Numbered from the stretch's first letter, positions 34,031-44,564 are shown. The stretch is DNA of 64,000 nucleotides from Gammaproteobacteria bacterium (GCA_016705365.1 JADIYI010000005.1:186001-250000), one strand, 5' to 3'. Made by a program: numbers and translations. The notes: generated from the sequence alone by a model not told the origin.

Positions 34031-34877
34031 GCAATTGAACCGGGTCGTCAGGGTCGGAGCGATCGAGATCGCCAATGACCGGCCGTTCGTGTTGTTCGGC
34101 GGCATGAATGTGCTGGAGTCGCGCGATCTGGCGCTGCGGGTTGCGGAAAGTTATGTCGAGAACTGCGCGCGACTGGCCATTCCCTATGTGTTCAAGGCCT
34201 CGTTCGACAAGGCCAATCGCTCCTCGATTGCCTCGTTTCGCGGCCCGGGTCTCGAGGAAGGTCTGAAGATTTTCCAGGAAATCAAAAGCACTTTCGGCGT
34301 GCCGGTGATCACCGATGTGCACGAGGCGCACCAGGCAGCGCCGGTGGCGGAGGTGGCGGACGTGATCCAGTTGCCGGCATTCCTGTCGCGCCAGACCGAC
34401 CTGGTGGTCGCGATGGCGAAAACCGGTGCGGCGATAAACATCAAGAAAGCGCAGTTCCTTGCGCCGCAGGAAATGGGCCACATACTCCGGAAATGCGAAG
34501 AAGCCGGCAATACCCGGCTGATGCTGTGCGAGCGTGGCAGTTCCTTCGGCTACAACAACCTCGTGGTCGACATGCTGGGTTTTGGCATAATGAAGCGCTT
34601 CGGCTATCCGGTGATGTTCGACGTCACCCATGCGCTGCAGATGCCGGGCGGGCGCGCGGACTCGGCCGGCGGGCGGCGCCAGCAGGTGGTGGAGCTCGGC
34701 AAGGCGGGTATGTCGCAGGGGCTGGCGGCACTGTTTCTCGAGGCGCATCCCGATCCCGACAATGCCCGCTGCGATGGCCCTTGCGCCCTGCCGCTCGATC
34801 GCCTCGGTGATTTCCTGGCCCAGATGAAGGCAATGGATGAACTGGTCAAGAGCCTGCCGCTGCTGGAGATTCGCTGA
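34020..34877 (+). CDS. kdsA: 3-deoxy-8-phosphooctulonate synthase (KDO8P synthase)
   Basis: This 285-aa protein condenses arabinose 5-phosphate and phosphoenolpyruvate for lipopolysaccharide KDO. It shows GGMNVLESRDLALRVAE, FKASFDKANRSS, TDVHEAHQAAPVAEV and FDVTHALQMPGG. The GTG at 34020 is chosen because GAGGAGAACG lies at the right distance and the resulting length matches KdsA (284 in E. coli). The start lies inside the pyrG 3-prime end, so it is translationally coupled. Confidence 0.95.
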   Translation: MAAEQLNRVVRVGAIEIANDRPFVLFGGMNVLESRDLALRVAESYVENCARLAIPYVFKASFDKANRSSIASFRGPGLEEGLKIFQEIKSTFGVPVITDVHEAHQAAPVAEVADVIQLPAFLSRQTDLVVAMAKTGAAINIKKAQFLAPQEMGHILRKCEEAGNTRLMLCERGSSFGYNNLVVDMLGFGIMKRFGYPVMFDVTHALQMPGGRADSAGGRRQQVVELGKAGMSQGLAALFLEAHPDPDNARCDGPCALPLDRLGDFLAQMKAMDELVKSLPLLEIR

Positions 34878-34922
34878 AGCGCCGAGCTTGCCCCGGAATT
34901 TCTGCAATTGGAGAGTGTGACG

Positions 34923-36214
34923 ATGTCGCTAATCGCTGAAATCAGCGCCATGGAAATCCTTGATTCGCGGGGCAACCCGACGATTGAAGCGCGCGTGCGG
35001 CTGCAATCCGGTGCCGAGGCCAGTGCCTGCGCCCCGTCGGGAGCATCCACTGGTTCGCGCGAGGCGCTGGAACTGCGCGACGGGGACGCCGCGCGGTACA
35101 ACGGCAAGGGTGTGCTGAAAGCGATAGCCGCGGTCAATGGCGAGATCCGTGCGCTGCTGCGTGGCCGGGACGCGATCGACCAGCGCGGTCTCGACGAGGC
35201 GATGATCGCGAGCGATGGCACCGAGAACAAGGCGCGGCTCGGCGCGAATGCGATCCTCGCGGTATCGCTGGCCGCTGCAAAGGCCGCGGCCATTGCCCGC
35301 GGGGTACCGCTCTACGCGCATATCGCGGAACTGAACGGCACACCGGGCAGGTTTTCGATGCCGGTACCGATGATGAACATCATCAACGGTGGCGAGCACG
35401 CCGACAACAATGTCGATATCCAGGAATTCATGGTGCAGCCGGTCGGGGTGAGCAGTTTCGCCGAGGCGCTGCGCTGCGGTGCCGAGATCTTTCATGCGCT
35501 GAAGAAGGTTCTGCACGGTCGCGGGCTCAGCACGGCGGTGGGGGACGAGGGTGGCTTTGCTCCCGACCTGCCGTCCAACGAGGCCGCGCTGCAGGCGATC
35601 ATCGAGGCGACCACGGCTGCCGGCTACCGGATGGGCGAGGACGTGACGCTGGCGCTCGATTGCGCGGCTTCCGAATTCTATCGCGAGGGGCGTTATCGGC
35701 TGAGCGGCGAAAACCGCGAGTTCGATGCACCCGGATTCGCCGGGTATCTCGACGAGCTCGCGCGCCGTTATCCGATCCTGTCGATCGAGGACGGCATGGA
35801 CGAGAGCGACTGGGATGGTTGGGCGGAGCTGACCAGGCTCAGTGGCTCGCGGGTTCAGCTCGTGGGTGACGACCTGTTCGTCACCAACACGCGCATACTC
35901 GCGACCGGTATTCAGCGCGGTATCGCCAATTCGATTCTGATCAAGTTCAACCAGATCGGCACGCTGAGCGAAACTCTCGATGCGATCGCGATGGCACGCA
36001 AGGCCGGCTATACCTCGGTCATCTCGCACCGCTCGGGGAAACCGAGGACACCACGATCGCCGATCTCGCGGTCGGTACGGCGGCCGGCCAGATCAAGACC
36101 GGTTCCCTGTGCCGCTCGGATCGCGTTGCCAAGTACAACCGCCTGTTGCGCATCGAGGCCGAACTCGGCAGCGCCGCGCCCTATCGCGGGCGCGCGGAGT
36201 TTGCACGTGGCTGA
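34923..36214 (+). CDS. eno: enolase, frameshifted in this sequence
   Basis: The frame from ATG 34923 (after GGAGAG) encodes a normal enolase up to about residue 371: LDSRGNPTIEARV, SGASTGSREALELRD, INGGEHADNNVDIQEFM, GDEGGFAPDLPSN, LSIEDGMDESDWDGW and LVGDDLFVTNT. After VISHRSG the frame departs from the family. In the +1-shifted frame the expected ending resumes at once: ETEDTTIADLAVGTAAGQIK, SLCRSDRVAKYNRLLRIE and a TGA at 36212-36214. One G is missing from the run GGGG at 36035-36038. Full length would then be about 430 aa, as usual. Enolase is normally indispensable in glycolysis, so a sequencing or assembly error is likelier than a true mutation. The uncorrected frame runs to 36269. Confidence 0.9.
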
Positions 36215-36268
36215 GCGCTGCCGGAAAAACACCGCGGCAATTGCCGCATCATGGACTAGACTCGCCTG

Positions 36269-36550
36269 ATGATTTCCTGGAAGTGGATAGCCTTGTCGCT
36301 GGCAGTGCTGCTGACGGTACTGCAGGCGAGCCTGTGGATCGGGCAGGGAAGCATTGCCGAGGTGGTCGCGCTCGAGCGTCAGCTGGGCAGCATGTCCGCC
36401 ACCAATGAAGAGCTGCGTGCGCGCAACGAGCGCCTCGAGGTGGAGGTGGCGGAGTTCAGGAACGGGCTCGACAGCGTGGAAGAGATGGCGCGTGAGGAAC
36501 TCGGCATGGTCAGGCAGGGCGAGACGTTCTATGTTGTAGTCAAGCACTGA
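36269..36550 (+). CDS. ftsB: cell division protein FtsB
   Basis: This 93-aa protein has one N-terminal membrane helix (WIALSLAVLLTVLQASLWI), then a leucine-zipper-like coiled coil (VVALERQLGSMSATNEELRA) and a short C-terminal domain (MAREELGMVRQGETFYVV) typical of the DivIC/FtsB family. FtsB forms the FtsQLB complex that activates septal peptidoglycan synthesis. The position between eno and ispD is the conserved gammaproteobacterial one. Confidence 0.93.
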   Translation: MISWKWIALSLAVLLTVLQASLWIGQGSIAEVVALERQLGSMSATNEELRARNERLEVEVAEFRNGLDSVEEMAREELGMVRQGETFYVVVKH

Positions 36551-36594
36551 GCGTGGGCCGGCGATGAACATTTGCGTTCTCGTCGCTTCGTTCC

Positions 36595-37302
36595 ATGCGC
36601 GTTGATACGCCGCGCAGTATTTGGGCGGTGGTGCCTGCCGCCGGCACCGGTTCGCGTATCGACGCCGCGCTACCCAAGCAATATCTCCGTATCGCCGGGC
36701 GCATGCTCGCCGAGCACACGCTCGAGGCGCTGCTTGCGGTTGCGCGGATTCGCGAACTCGTGGTGGCCATTGCGCCGGGAGACACCCGTTGGGCCACACT
36801 GCCCGCGAGCCTGCGCGAACGGGTGCGGGTGGTTGCGGGCGGTGCGGATCGCGCGGGGTCGGTGCTCGGCGCGCTGGGCGGTTTTTCGCGCCTGCCCGAT
36901 GATGAGGACTGGGTGCTGGTGCACGACATGGCGCGCCCCTGCGTGCGCACGACGCAGGTCGAGGCGCTGATCGCCACGCTCGAGAACGACGCGGTTGGCG
37001 GCCTGCTGGCAATTCCGGTGGTCGATACCCTGAAGCGCGCCACTGCCGGACAGAGAGTGGAGGCGAGTGTTGCGCGTGAGGGCTTGTGGCGGGCGCAGAC
37101 ACCACAGATGTTTCGCTTCGGCCTGCTGCGGCGCGCACTCGGCGCCGCGCGCGATGCGGGCGTCGGCGTTACCGACGAGTCGATGGCCATCGAGCGTCTG
37201 GGCTACGCCCCGCGCCTGGTCATGGGCAGCACCGATAATATCAAGGTGACGATCGCGGAGGACCTGGCATTGGCCGAATACCATCTGAAGGGCGGCGCAT
37301 GA
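36595..37302 (+). CDS. ispD: 2-C-methyl-D-erythritol 4-phosphate cytidylyltransferase
   Basis: This 235-aa protein carries out the third step of the MEP isoprenoid pathway. It shows the CTP loop VVPAAGTGSRIDAALPKQYL, GGADRAGSVLGAL, VHDMARPCVRTTQVE and the C-terminal TDESMAIERLGY. It overlaps ispF by four bases. Spacing of 44 bases from ftsB and no clear ribosome binding site leave the start slightly uncertain. Confidence 0.94.
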   Translation: MRVDTPRSIWAVVPAAGTGSRIDAALPKQYLRIAGRMLAEHTLEALLAVARIRELVVAIAPGDTRWATLPASLRERVRVVAGGADRAGSVLGALGGFSRLPDDEDWVLVHDMARPCVRTTQVEALIATLENDAVGGLLAIPVVDTLKRATAGQRVEASVAREGLWRAQTPQMFRFGLLRRALGAARDAGVGVTDESMAIERLGYAPRLVMGSTDNIKVTIAEDLALAEYHLKGGA

Positions 37303-37787
37303 GAATCGGCCACGGCTACGATGTGCACCGCTTCGGACCGGGTGAGGCGGTGGTGCTGTGCGGCGTGCGCATCCCGCATACGCACGGCGTGCTGGCCCAC
37401 TCGGACGGCGATGTCGCGCTGCATGCCCTGTGCGATGCCTTGCTCGGGGCGATCGCCGCGGGTGATATCGGACACCATTTTCCCGACACCGATGCGCGTT
37501 ACCGCGGCGCCGACAGTCGCACCCTGTTGCGTGCCTGCTTCGCGATGGTTGGCGCGGCGGGTTTTGCGCTCGCCAATGCCGATATCACCATCGTGGCGGA
37601 GCGTCCGCGCATCGCGTCGCACGTGGGGGCGATGCGTGCCCACATCGCGGCGGATCTCGACAGCCCGCTGGCGGCAATCAGCGTCAAGGCAACCACGAGC
37701 GAGGGGCTGGGTTTTTGCGGTCGCGGTGAAGGGATTGCGGCCCACGCGGTGGTGCTGTTGTGTCGGGCCGACGAGGCGGACGCGTGA
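37299..37787 (+). CDS. ispF: 2-C-methyl-D-erythritol 2,4-cyclodiphosphate synthase
   Basis: This 162-aa trimeric zinc enzyme of the MEP pathway shows RIGHGYDVHRF (zinc His), LAHSDGDVALHALCDALLGA, FPDTDARYRGADSR and TTSEGLGFCGRGEGIAAHAV. The length matches (E. coli 159). It is coupled to ispD (ATGA) and to pcm (GTGA). Confidence 0.96.
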   Translation: MRIGHGYDVHRFGPGEAVVLCGVRIPHTHGVLAHSDGDVALHALCDALLGAIAAGDIGHHFPDTDARYRGADSRTLLRACFAMVGAAGFALANADITIVAERPRIASHVGAMRAHIAADLDSPLAAISVKATTSEGLGFCGRGEGIAAHAVVLLCRADEADA

Positions 37788-38440
37788 ATATCCGTGGCAT
37801 CGGGATGACCTCGCAGCGCACCCGCGAGCGCCTGGTGGAGCGGCTGTTCGAACAGGGCATCAGTGACATTCGGGTGATCGAGATGATGCGCACCACGCCA
37901 CGGCATCTGTTTCTCGACGAGGCGCTCGCGCATCGCGCCTACGAAGACGCCTCGCTGCCGATCGGCTTCAATCAAACGCTGTCGCAGCCCTATACCGTCG
38001 CGCGGATGACGGAGTTGCTGCTGGCCGGTGGCGGCATCAGGCGGGTGCTGGAGATCGGCACCGGCTCGGGTTACCAGACGGCGGTGCTGGCGCAGCTCGT
38101 GGACGAGGTCTACAGCGTCGAGCGGATACGCGACCTGCTGGAGCGTGCGCGCACGCGGCTGCGCGAACTGAAATTGCGCAATATCACGTTGCGCCACGCG
38201 GATGGCTTTTCCGGATGGGCGGAAAAGGCGCCCTTCGATGGCATTCTGACCACTGCCGCGCCGTTGGCGGTGCCGCCCGGGCTGGTTGCACAGTTACGTG
38301 TCGGTGGCCGCCTGGTGATTCCGGTCGGCAAGGATGATGCGCAGCAACTGAGCGTCGTGACCCGCACCGAAGACGGGTTCGAGACGCGCGTGGTCGAGCC
38401 TGCGCGTTTTGTACCGCTGCTGGGAGGAACCGTAAGATGA
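37784..38440 (+). CDS. pcm: protein-L-isoaspartate O-methyltransferase
   Basis: This 218-aa protein repairs isoaspartyl residues with S-adenosylmethionine. It shows RVIEMMRTTPRHLFLDEALA, LPIGFNQTLSQPYTVARMTE and VLEIGTGSGYQTAVLAQL, all family hallmarks. The GTG at 37784 overlaps the ispF stop and is preferred; an ATG seven codons later is possible. In most gammaproteobacteria truD and surE stand between ispF and pcm. Both are absent here. Confidence 0.93.
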   Translation: MNIRGIGMTSQRTRERLVERLFEQGISDIRVIEMMRTTPRHLFLDEALAHRAYEDASLPIGFNQTLSQPYTVARMTELLLAGGGIRRVLEIGTGSGYQTAVLAQLVDEVYSVERIRDLLERARTRLRELKLRNITLRHADGFSGWAEKAPFDGILTTAAPLAVPPGLVAQLRVGGRLVIPVGKDDAQQLSVVTRTEDGFETRVVEPARFVPLLGGTVR

Positions 38441-39345
38441 GCGCGAATTCGGGCAAGGCCATGTTTGCCGTTTATCTGCGCGGCATGGCAATGGGGATCG
38501 CCGACCTGATCCCGGGGGTCTCGGGCGGCACCGTCGCGCTGGTGACCGGCATCTACGATCGCCTGGTCGGTGCGATCGCGGCCTTCGGACTGCCCAGTCT
38601 GCGGTTGCTGTTGCGCGGAGAAATCCGCGCGTTCTGGACTGCGATCGACGGGACCTTTCTGCTGGTGCTGGTGGCCGGTGTCGCGAGCAGCGTGCTGTCG
38701 TTGGCGGGGGTGCTGGGACGCTTGCTGGAACAGGTGCCGCAACTGGTATGGGCGCTGTTTTTCGGGTTGATCGCTGCCTCGATCCTGCACTTGGCGCGGA
38801 TCGTCGGGAGGTGGCGGCCGACCCTGCTGTTGGCGCTCGCCGCGGGTGCGGCGCTGGCATGGTGGATTACCCATCTCGGAGTGATGGAGCCGAGCGATTC
38901 GCGGCTGTGGGTCGTGTTCTGCGGCATGATCGCCATCTGTGCCTGGATTCTGCCGGGTATCTCGGGAAGCTTCGTGTTGCTGGTGCTCGGCATGTACGAG
39001 CACATCATCGGCGCGATACACGAGTTCGAACTGTCTACACTGGCATTGTTTGCGATCGGCTGTGCCAGCGGACTGATGTTGTTCACGCACCTGCTGCGCT
39101 GGGCGCTGGCGCGCTATCACGCGCTCATCATGGCGCATTTGACCGGTTTTCTGCTGGGATCGTTGCCGTTGCTGTGGCCCTGGCAGGCAGACAACGGACA
39201 ACTCGGCCGGGAAATGCTGCTTCCTGCCGGCTACCTCGCCGCCAGCGGCCGTGACCCCCAGATCCTGGCCTGCGTGTTGCTCATGGTCTCCGGTTTCACG
39301 ATCGTCCTGTTGCTCGAGTATCTGGGCCGAAAACACGCATCCTGA
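38437..39345 (+). CDS. DUF368 membrane protein, probable undecaprenyl-phosphate translocase (PopT-like)
   Basis: This 302-aa protein has about eight to nine membrane helices and the DUF368 signature ADLIPGVSGGTVALVTGIYD, repeated in inverted form around CAWILPGISGSFVLLVLGMY. DUF368 proteins were shown to recycle the C55-P lipid carrier across the membrane, which supports peptidoglycan and O-antigen synthesis. It overlaps pcm by four bases (ATGA), and a 254-bp gap with a promoter separates it from nlpD. Confidence 0.85.
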   Translation: MSANSGKAMFAVYLRGMAMGIADLIPGVSGGTVALVTGIYDRLVGAIAAFGLPSLRLLLRGEIRAFWTAIDGTFLLVLVAGVASSVLSLAGVLGRLLEQVPQLVWALFFGLIAASILHLARIVGRWRPTLLLALAAGAALAWWITHLGVMEPSDSRLWVVFCGMIAICAWILPGISGSFVLLVLGMYEHIIGAIHEFELSTLALFAIGCASGLMLFTHLLRWALARYHALIMAHLTGFLLGSLPLLWPWQADNGQLGREMLLPAGYLAASGRDPQILACVLLMVSGFTIVLLLEYLGRKHAS

Positions 39346-39432
39346 ACCGCTTTATGGGCAGCCAGGCCTGCTCGGCAATGCCGATAATTCCAGGTTTTTG
39401 TGAATTAGTACCAATTTATCACCTAAATTGGG

Positions 39433-39461
39433 TTGACAAAGCCTTCGGATCGGCGCAAATT
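39433..39461 (+). promoter_or_regulatory. candidate sigma-70 promoter of nlpD-rpoS
   Basis: The gap 39346-39599 is much more AT-rich than its surroundings. It holds a perfect -35 box TTGACA at 39433-39438, with a weak -10 (CAAATT) 17 bases on; a TAAAAT further down is an alternative -10. No gene is seen in this gap. Control of nlpD-rpoS from here, with rpoS also able to use a promoter inside nlpD, fits the family, but the start point is not proven. Confidence 0.35.
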
Positions 39462-39599
39462 CGCTTTCAGCAAAGTTCAACAAAATCATACCGATAAAAT
39501 AGGTTCTTAAACAGAACGCGCACCTAAGGCGCGCAACTTAACAAAAATGCGGGGCGTTGATATGACTACGCCGAGACACACTAGCTGTTGCTGAAATGA

Positions 39600-40442
39600 A
39601 TGTTCGGAATCCTGATTCGAGTCGCATTGCTTACCGTCAGCCTGCTTGCAGGGCTGGGTGGGTGCGCGGGTCGAAACTATTACTCGGACGTGCCGGAGCC
39701 CAAGGCAAGTCCCGCGCAGACCAGGAATGCCTCGGCGGCGGGCGGATACACCGTCAAGCCGGGCGACTCGTTGTACTCGATCTCGTTCTCGACCGGTTCG
39801 GACTGGCGCGAACTGGCAGCACTGAACAGCATCGCACCCCCATACACGATCTACCCTGGGCAGACCCTGCGTCTTGGCGCCGTGGCACCTGCCCCGCAGC
39901 AATCGAGCGCGGCAGTGCCGGTGGCACGCACGATTGCGGCCCCCGATGCGGGTGGGCCCGTCAGCGCCGCGCCTGCGGGCTCGCTGCCGTCCGTCCCGGC
40001 GCCTCCGACTCCTGCTCCACCACCCTCGGCCAGCGCTCCCGTGATTGCGCTGGCCGCGCCGCCACCGCGCCCGGGGGCCTGGCAGTGGCCGAGTGCGGGA
40101 CGCATGATTCGCGGCTTTTCGGGTGGCGCGCAACCGCACAAGGGTGTGGATATCGAAGGCAAGTCCGGCGATCCGGTGCTGGCGGCAAACAGCGGCAGCG
40201 TGGTGTATGCGGGCGACGGGGTACGCGGTTACGGCAACCTGCTGATCCTGAAGCACGATGCAACGTTTCTCAGCGCCTATGCGCACAACAGCAGGCTGCT
40301 GGTCAAGGAAGGCGATGTGGTTAACGGCGGGCAGAAGATTGCCGAAATCGGCGACAGCGGTACCGATCGTTTCAAGTTGCATTTCGAAGTACGTAAACAG
40401 GGGAATCCGATTGACCCCCTGACGATTTTGCCCCGTCGATGA
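39600..40442 (+). CDS. nlpD: murein hydrolase activator NlpD
   Basis: This 280-aa outer-membrane lipoprotein has lipobox LAGLGGC (Cys 22), a LysM domain (YTVKPGDSLYSISFSTGSDW ... YTIYPGQTLRLG), a proline/alanine-rich linker and a C-terminal LytM domain. In LytM the first ligands HKGVD are kept but the HxH motif is KLHFEVR, so one zinc ligand is lost. The domain therefore probably activates an amidase (AmiC) rather than cutting murein, as in E. coli NlpD. It lies upstream of rpoS in the conserved order. Confidence 0.92.
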   Translation: MFGILIRVALLTVSLLAGLGGCAGRNYYSDVPEPKASPAQTRNASAAGGYTVKPGDSLYSISFSTGSDWRELAALNSIAPPYTIYPGQTLRLGAVAPAPQQSSAAVPVARTIAAPDAGGPVSAAPAGSLPSVPAPPTPAPPPSASAPVIALAAPPPRPGAWQWPSAGRMIRGFSGGAQPHKGVDIEGKSGDPVLAANSGSVVYAGDGVRGYGNLLILKHDATFLSAYAHNSRLLVKEGDVVNGGQKIAEIGDSGTDRFKLHFEVRKQGNPIDPLTILPRR

Positions 40443-40480
40443 ACGGCGCAACAAAAACAACCACGAAGGGAGACAGACCC

Positions 40481-41479
<999 letters not shown>

Positions 41480-41486
41480 GGCAAGG

Positions 41487-41505
41487 GGGGCCGGGCGTCG
41501 GCCCC
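41487..41505. terminator. GC-rich hairpin between convergent rpoS and fdxA
   Basis: GGGGCCG-GGCGT-CGGCCCC is a perfect 7-bp stem with a 5-base loop lying in the 33-bp gap between the two convergent genes. It could end transcription from both sides. No long T run follows on either strand, so it may act weakly or with Rho. Confidence 0.45.
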
Positions 41506-41512
41506 GTTGTGA

Positions 41513-41836
41513 TCAGCGTTCCAGGTATTTCAGCTTGTCTGGCACGCCGTTCCATTCGTCGGCGTCCGGTAACCCGTCTTTCTTCTCGGTGATGTTCGGC
41601 CATACCTGGGCCAGTTCCGCGTTCAGCTCCAGATACGCGGATTGGTCCGCGGGCAGCTCGTCTTCCGAGAAGATCGCATCCACCGGGCATTCCGGTTCGC
41701 ACAGGGCGCAGTCGATACACTCGTCCGGGTGTATCACCAGGAAATTCGGGCCTTCATAAAAGCAATCGACCGGGCATACCTCGACACAATCGGTATGCTT
41801 GCACTTGATACAGTTGTCTCCAACGACGAAGGTCAT
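41513..41836 (-). CDS. fdxA: 7Fe ferredoxin, FdxA
   Basis: This 107-aa protein has two Fe-S cluster motifs: CIKCKHTDCVEVCPVDCF (3Fe-4S/4Fe-4S mix) and CIDCALCEPECPVDAI. The spacing and the C-terminal 40-residue tail (LNAELAQVWPNITEKKDGLP) are those of the Azotobacter-type 7Fe ferredoxin. It transfers electrons. The place between rpoS and mutS is as in Pseudomonas. Confidence 0.96.
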   Translation of the reverse strand: MTFVVGDNCIKCKHTDCVEVCPVDCFYEGPNFLVIHPDECIDCALCEPECPVDAIFSEDELPADQSAYLELNAELAQVWPNITEKKDGLPDADEWNGVPDKLKYLER

Positions 41837-41933
41837 GTCGGGTGCGCCTCTCGCTGACGGTTTGGGATGGAATTCAAGGGCCGCAAGTCTAGCATGACAA
41901 GCTTCGCTGCGAGCGCCGCAGGCTCATGAATAT

Positions 41934-44564
41934 TCAGTAAATTGTGCGGGCCAGCGCACTGATTTCATAGAGTATTTCAAGAGCCTCCCGGGGGCTGAGC
42001 CGGTCCGGTTCGAGCTCCGCCAGCCTGCCGAGCAGCGCTTCGCGACGCGGGTCCTGGCTGCCGAACAACTGGCCCTGGGCGGGGCTGCCGGCGGCGGGGA
42101 CTGCGACGATCGCGGCGGCGCCGCTTTCGAGCTCCTGCAGTTTGCGCCGCGCTTCCCCGATCACCGCTTGCGGCACACCGGCCAGTGCCGCCACCTGCAG
42201 GCCGTAGCTGCGGCTCGCCGGCCCCGGTCGAACCGCATGCAGGAACACGATCCGGTCGGCATGCTCGGTGGCATCGAGATGCACATTCGCAATGGACGGG
42301 ATGGTCTCGGGCATTGCGGTCAGTTCGAAATAATGGGTCGCGAACAGCGTGAACGCGCGCTGCTGGCGCGCCAGGCGCGCGGCCGCTGCCCAGGCCAACG
42401 ACAGCCCGTCGAAGGTGCCGGTGCCGCGGCCGATCTCGTCCATCAGCACCAGGCTGCGGGCGGTGGCGTTGTGCAGGATGGTTGCGGTCTCCGCCATTTC
42501 GACCATGAAGGTCGAGCGCCCGCCGGCGAGATCGTCGGAGGATCCGATACGGGTGAAGATGCGGTCGACCAACGGAATGCGCGCGCTTGCGGCCGGCACG
42601 AAACTGCCGATATGCGCGAGCAGCACGATCAGCGCGGCCTGGCGCATGTAGGTGGACTTGCCACCCATGTTCGGGCCGGTGATGATCAGCATGCGCCGCT
42701 CGTCGTCGAGTTCGAGATCGTTGGCGATGAACGGCTCGCTCGATACGCGTTCCACGACCGGATGTCGGCCACCGGTGATCAGCAAGCGCGGTTCGTCGCC
42801 GAGCAGCGGGCGGCAATAGTCGAGGGAGTGGGCGCGTTCGGCGAGTGCGGCGAGCACATCGAGCTCGGCCAGCGCGGCGGCGCAGTTCTGCAGCGCGCCG
42901 AGTTCCTCGAGCAGCGTGTCGATCAGTTCCTCGTAGAGTCCTTTCTCGCGGCTCAGCGCGCGCGCCTTGGCACTGAGTGCCTTGTCCTCGAAGCCCTTCA
43001 GCTCGGGCGTGATGAAACGCTCGGCATTCTTCAGCGTCTGGCGGCGAATGTAGTCGGCCGGTGCGCGCTCGGCCTGGGCGCGGCTGATCTCGATGTAATA
43101 GCCGTGCACGCGGTTGTAGCCCACTTTCAGGTTCGCCAGCCCGGTGCGCTGCTGCTCGCGCTGCTCGAGTGCGAGCAGATAGTCGCTGGCGCCGGTCGCG
43201 AGCTGGCGCAGCTCGTCGAGTTCCGCGTCATAACCGGCGGCGATTACCCCGCCGTCGCGAATCACCATCGGCGGGTTCTCGACCAGCGCGCGCTGCAGGC
43301 GTGCGACAAGGTCGGGAAATTCGCGGGCACGCGCCCCGAGTTCCGCCAGCAAGGTGGATTCGAAGCCAGCACAGGCATCGCGCAGCGCGGGCAGGCTGAC
43401 GAGCGCGCCGCACAGCCGGCCCAGATCGCGCGGGCGCGCGGAACGCAGCGCGACCCGCGCCAGGATGCGCTCCATGTCGCCGATCGCGGCGAGCAGTTCG
43501 CGCGGGGCGCGAAAACGCGCATCGTCATGCAGTTCCGCGATCGCCGCCTGGCGCGCGTTCAGCACATCGAGCCGGCGCAATGGGCGCCGCAACCAGCGCC
43601 GCAGCCAGCGACTGCCCATCGCGGTACGCGTGGTATCGAGCACCGAGGCCAGGGTGTGGTCGTCACCACCGCTGAAATTGGTGTCGATCTCGAGGTTGCG
43701 CAACGACGCCGCATCGAGCGCGACCGAATCCTCGCGCGCATCGGCAACCAGGGCATTGATATGGGGCAGGGCGCCGCGCTGGGTTTCCTGCGCATAGCGC
43801 AGCAGGCAGCCGGCCGCGGCAATCGCCAGCCCGAGCTGGGCGCAGCCAAAGCCCTCGAGATCGCGGGTGCCGAACTGCTGGTTCAACAATTGCGTCGCGC
43901 TCTGCGGATCGAACTCCCACGGTGGGCGGGTACGCAGGCCGTTGCCGCCGCGCAGCGCCGCGCGCCGCGCGGTGTCCTCGCTGGCCAGCAACTCGGCCGG
44001 CTGCAGGCGGCGCAACTCGCTCGCCAGCGCGTCCTCGCCGTTGACTTCGAGCACCATGAAACGGCCACTCGAGAGATCGAGCGAGGCGATACCGAAGCGC
44101 TCGGCGGCTTCCGCCACCGCCACCAGCAACGTGTCGCGGTGGGCGTCGAGCAGCGATTCGTCGGTCAGCGTGCCCGGCGTGACGATGCGCGTGACCTCGC
44201 GCTCCACCGGGCCCTTGCTGGTCGCCGGGTCACCCACCTGCTCGCAGATCGCCACCGACACCCCGGCGCGCACCAGGCGCGCGAGATAACCATCGACCGC
44301 GTGGTACGGAACTCCGGCCATCGGGATCGGCACGCCATTCGAGGAGCCGCGGCTGGTCAGCGTGATGTCGAGCAGCTCCGCGGCACGCCTGGCGTCGTCA
44401 TGGAACAGCTCGTAGAAATCGCCCATGCGGTAGAACAGCAGCTCGTGCGGGTGCTGCGCCTTGATGCGCAGGAACTGCTGCATCATGGGGGTAGGAGCGG
44501 ATTGTTCGGCTGGCGCCTGGCTCACGTCCTGCGGTATCCCGAATGGCTGGTCAAAGGGCGGCAT
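41934..44564 (-). CDS. mutS: DNA mismatch repair protein MutS
   Basis: This 876-aa protein recognises mispaired bases. The mismatch-binding Phe and Glu lie in RMGDFYELFHDDARRAAELL. The C-terminal ATPase has Walker A ITGPNMGGKSTYMRQ, VDRIFTRIGSSDDLAGGRST (signature) and SLVLMDEIGRGTGTFDGLSL. The C-terminal dimer tail follows (LSPREALEILYEI). A 157-bp internal part of this gene occurs again at 57125-57281 in the same orientation. Confidence 0.97.
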   Translation of the reverse strand: MPPFDQPFGIPQDVSQAPAEQSAPTPMMQQFLRIKAQHPHELLFYRMGDFYELFHDDARRAAELLDITLTSRGSSNGVPIPMAGVPYHAVDGYLARLVRAGVSVAICEQVGDPATSKGPVEREVTRIVTPGTLTDESLLDAHRDTLLVAVAEAAERFGIASLDLSSGRFMVLEVNGEDALASELRRLQPAELLASEDTARRAALRGGNGLRTRPPWEFDPQSATQLLNQQFGTRDLEGFGCAQLGLAIAAAGCLLRYAQETQRGALPHINALVADAREDSVALDAASLRNLEIDTNFSGGDDHTLASVLDTTRTAMGSRWLRRWLRRPLRRLDVLNARQAAIAELHDDARFRAPRELLAAIGDMERILARVALRSARPRDLGRLCGALVSLPALRDACAGFESTLLAELGARAREFPDLVARLQRALVENPPMVIRDGGVIAAGYDAELDELRQLATGASDYLLALEQREQQRTGLANLKVGYNRVHGYYIEISRAQAERAPADYIRRQTLKNAERFITPELKGFEDKALSAKARALSREKGLYEELIDTLLEELGALQNCAAALAELDVLAALAERAHSLDYCRPLLGDEPRLLITGGRHPVVERVSSEPFIANDLELDDERRMLIITGPNMGGKSTYMRQAALIVLLAHIGSFVPAASARIPLVDRIFTRIGSSDDLAGGRSTFMVEMAETATILHNATARSLVLMDEIGRGTGTFDGLSLAWAAAARLARQQRAFTLFATHYFELTAMPETIPSIANVHLDATEHADRIVFLHAVRPGPASRSYGLQVAALAGVPQAVIGEARRKLQELESGAAAIVAVPAAGSPAQGQLFGSQDPRREALLGRLAELEPDRLSPREALEILYEISALARTIY

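Noticed and set aside
32231..34105. 624-codon open frame on minus over pyrG
   Set aside because: It is a shadow of CTP synthase.
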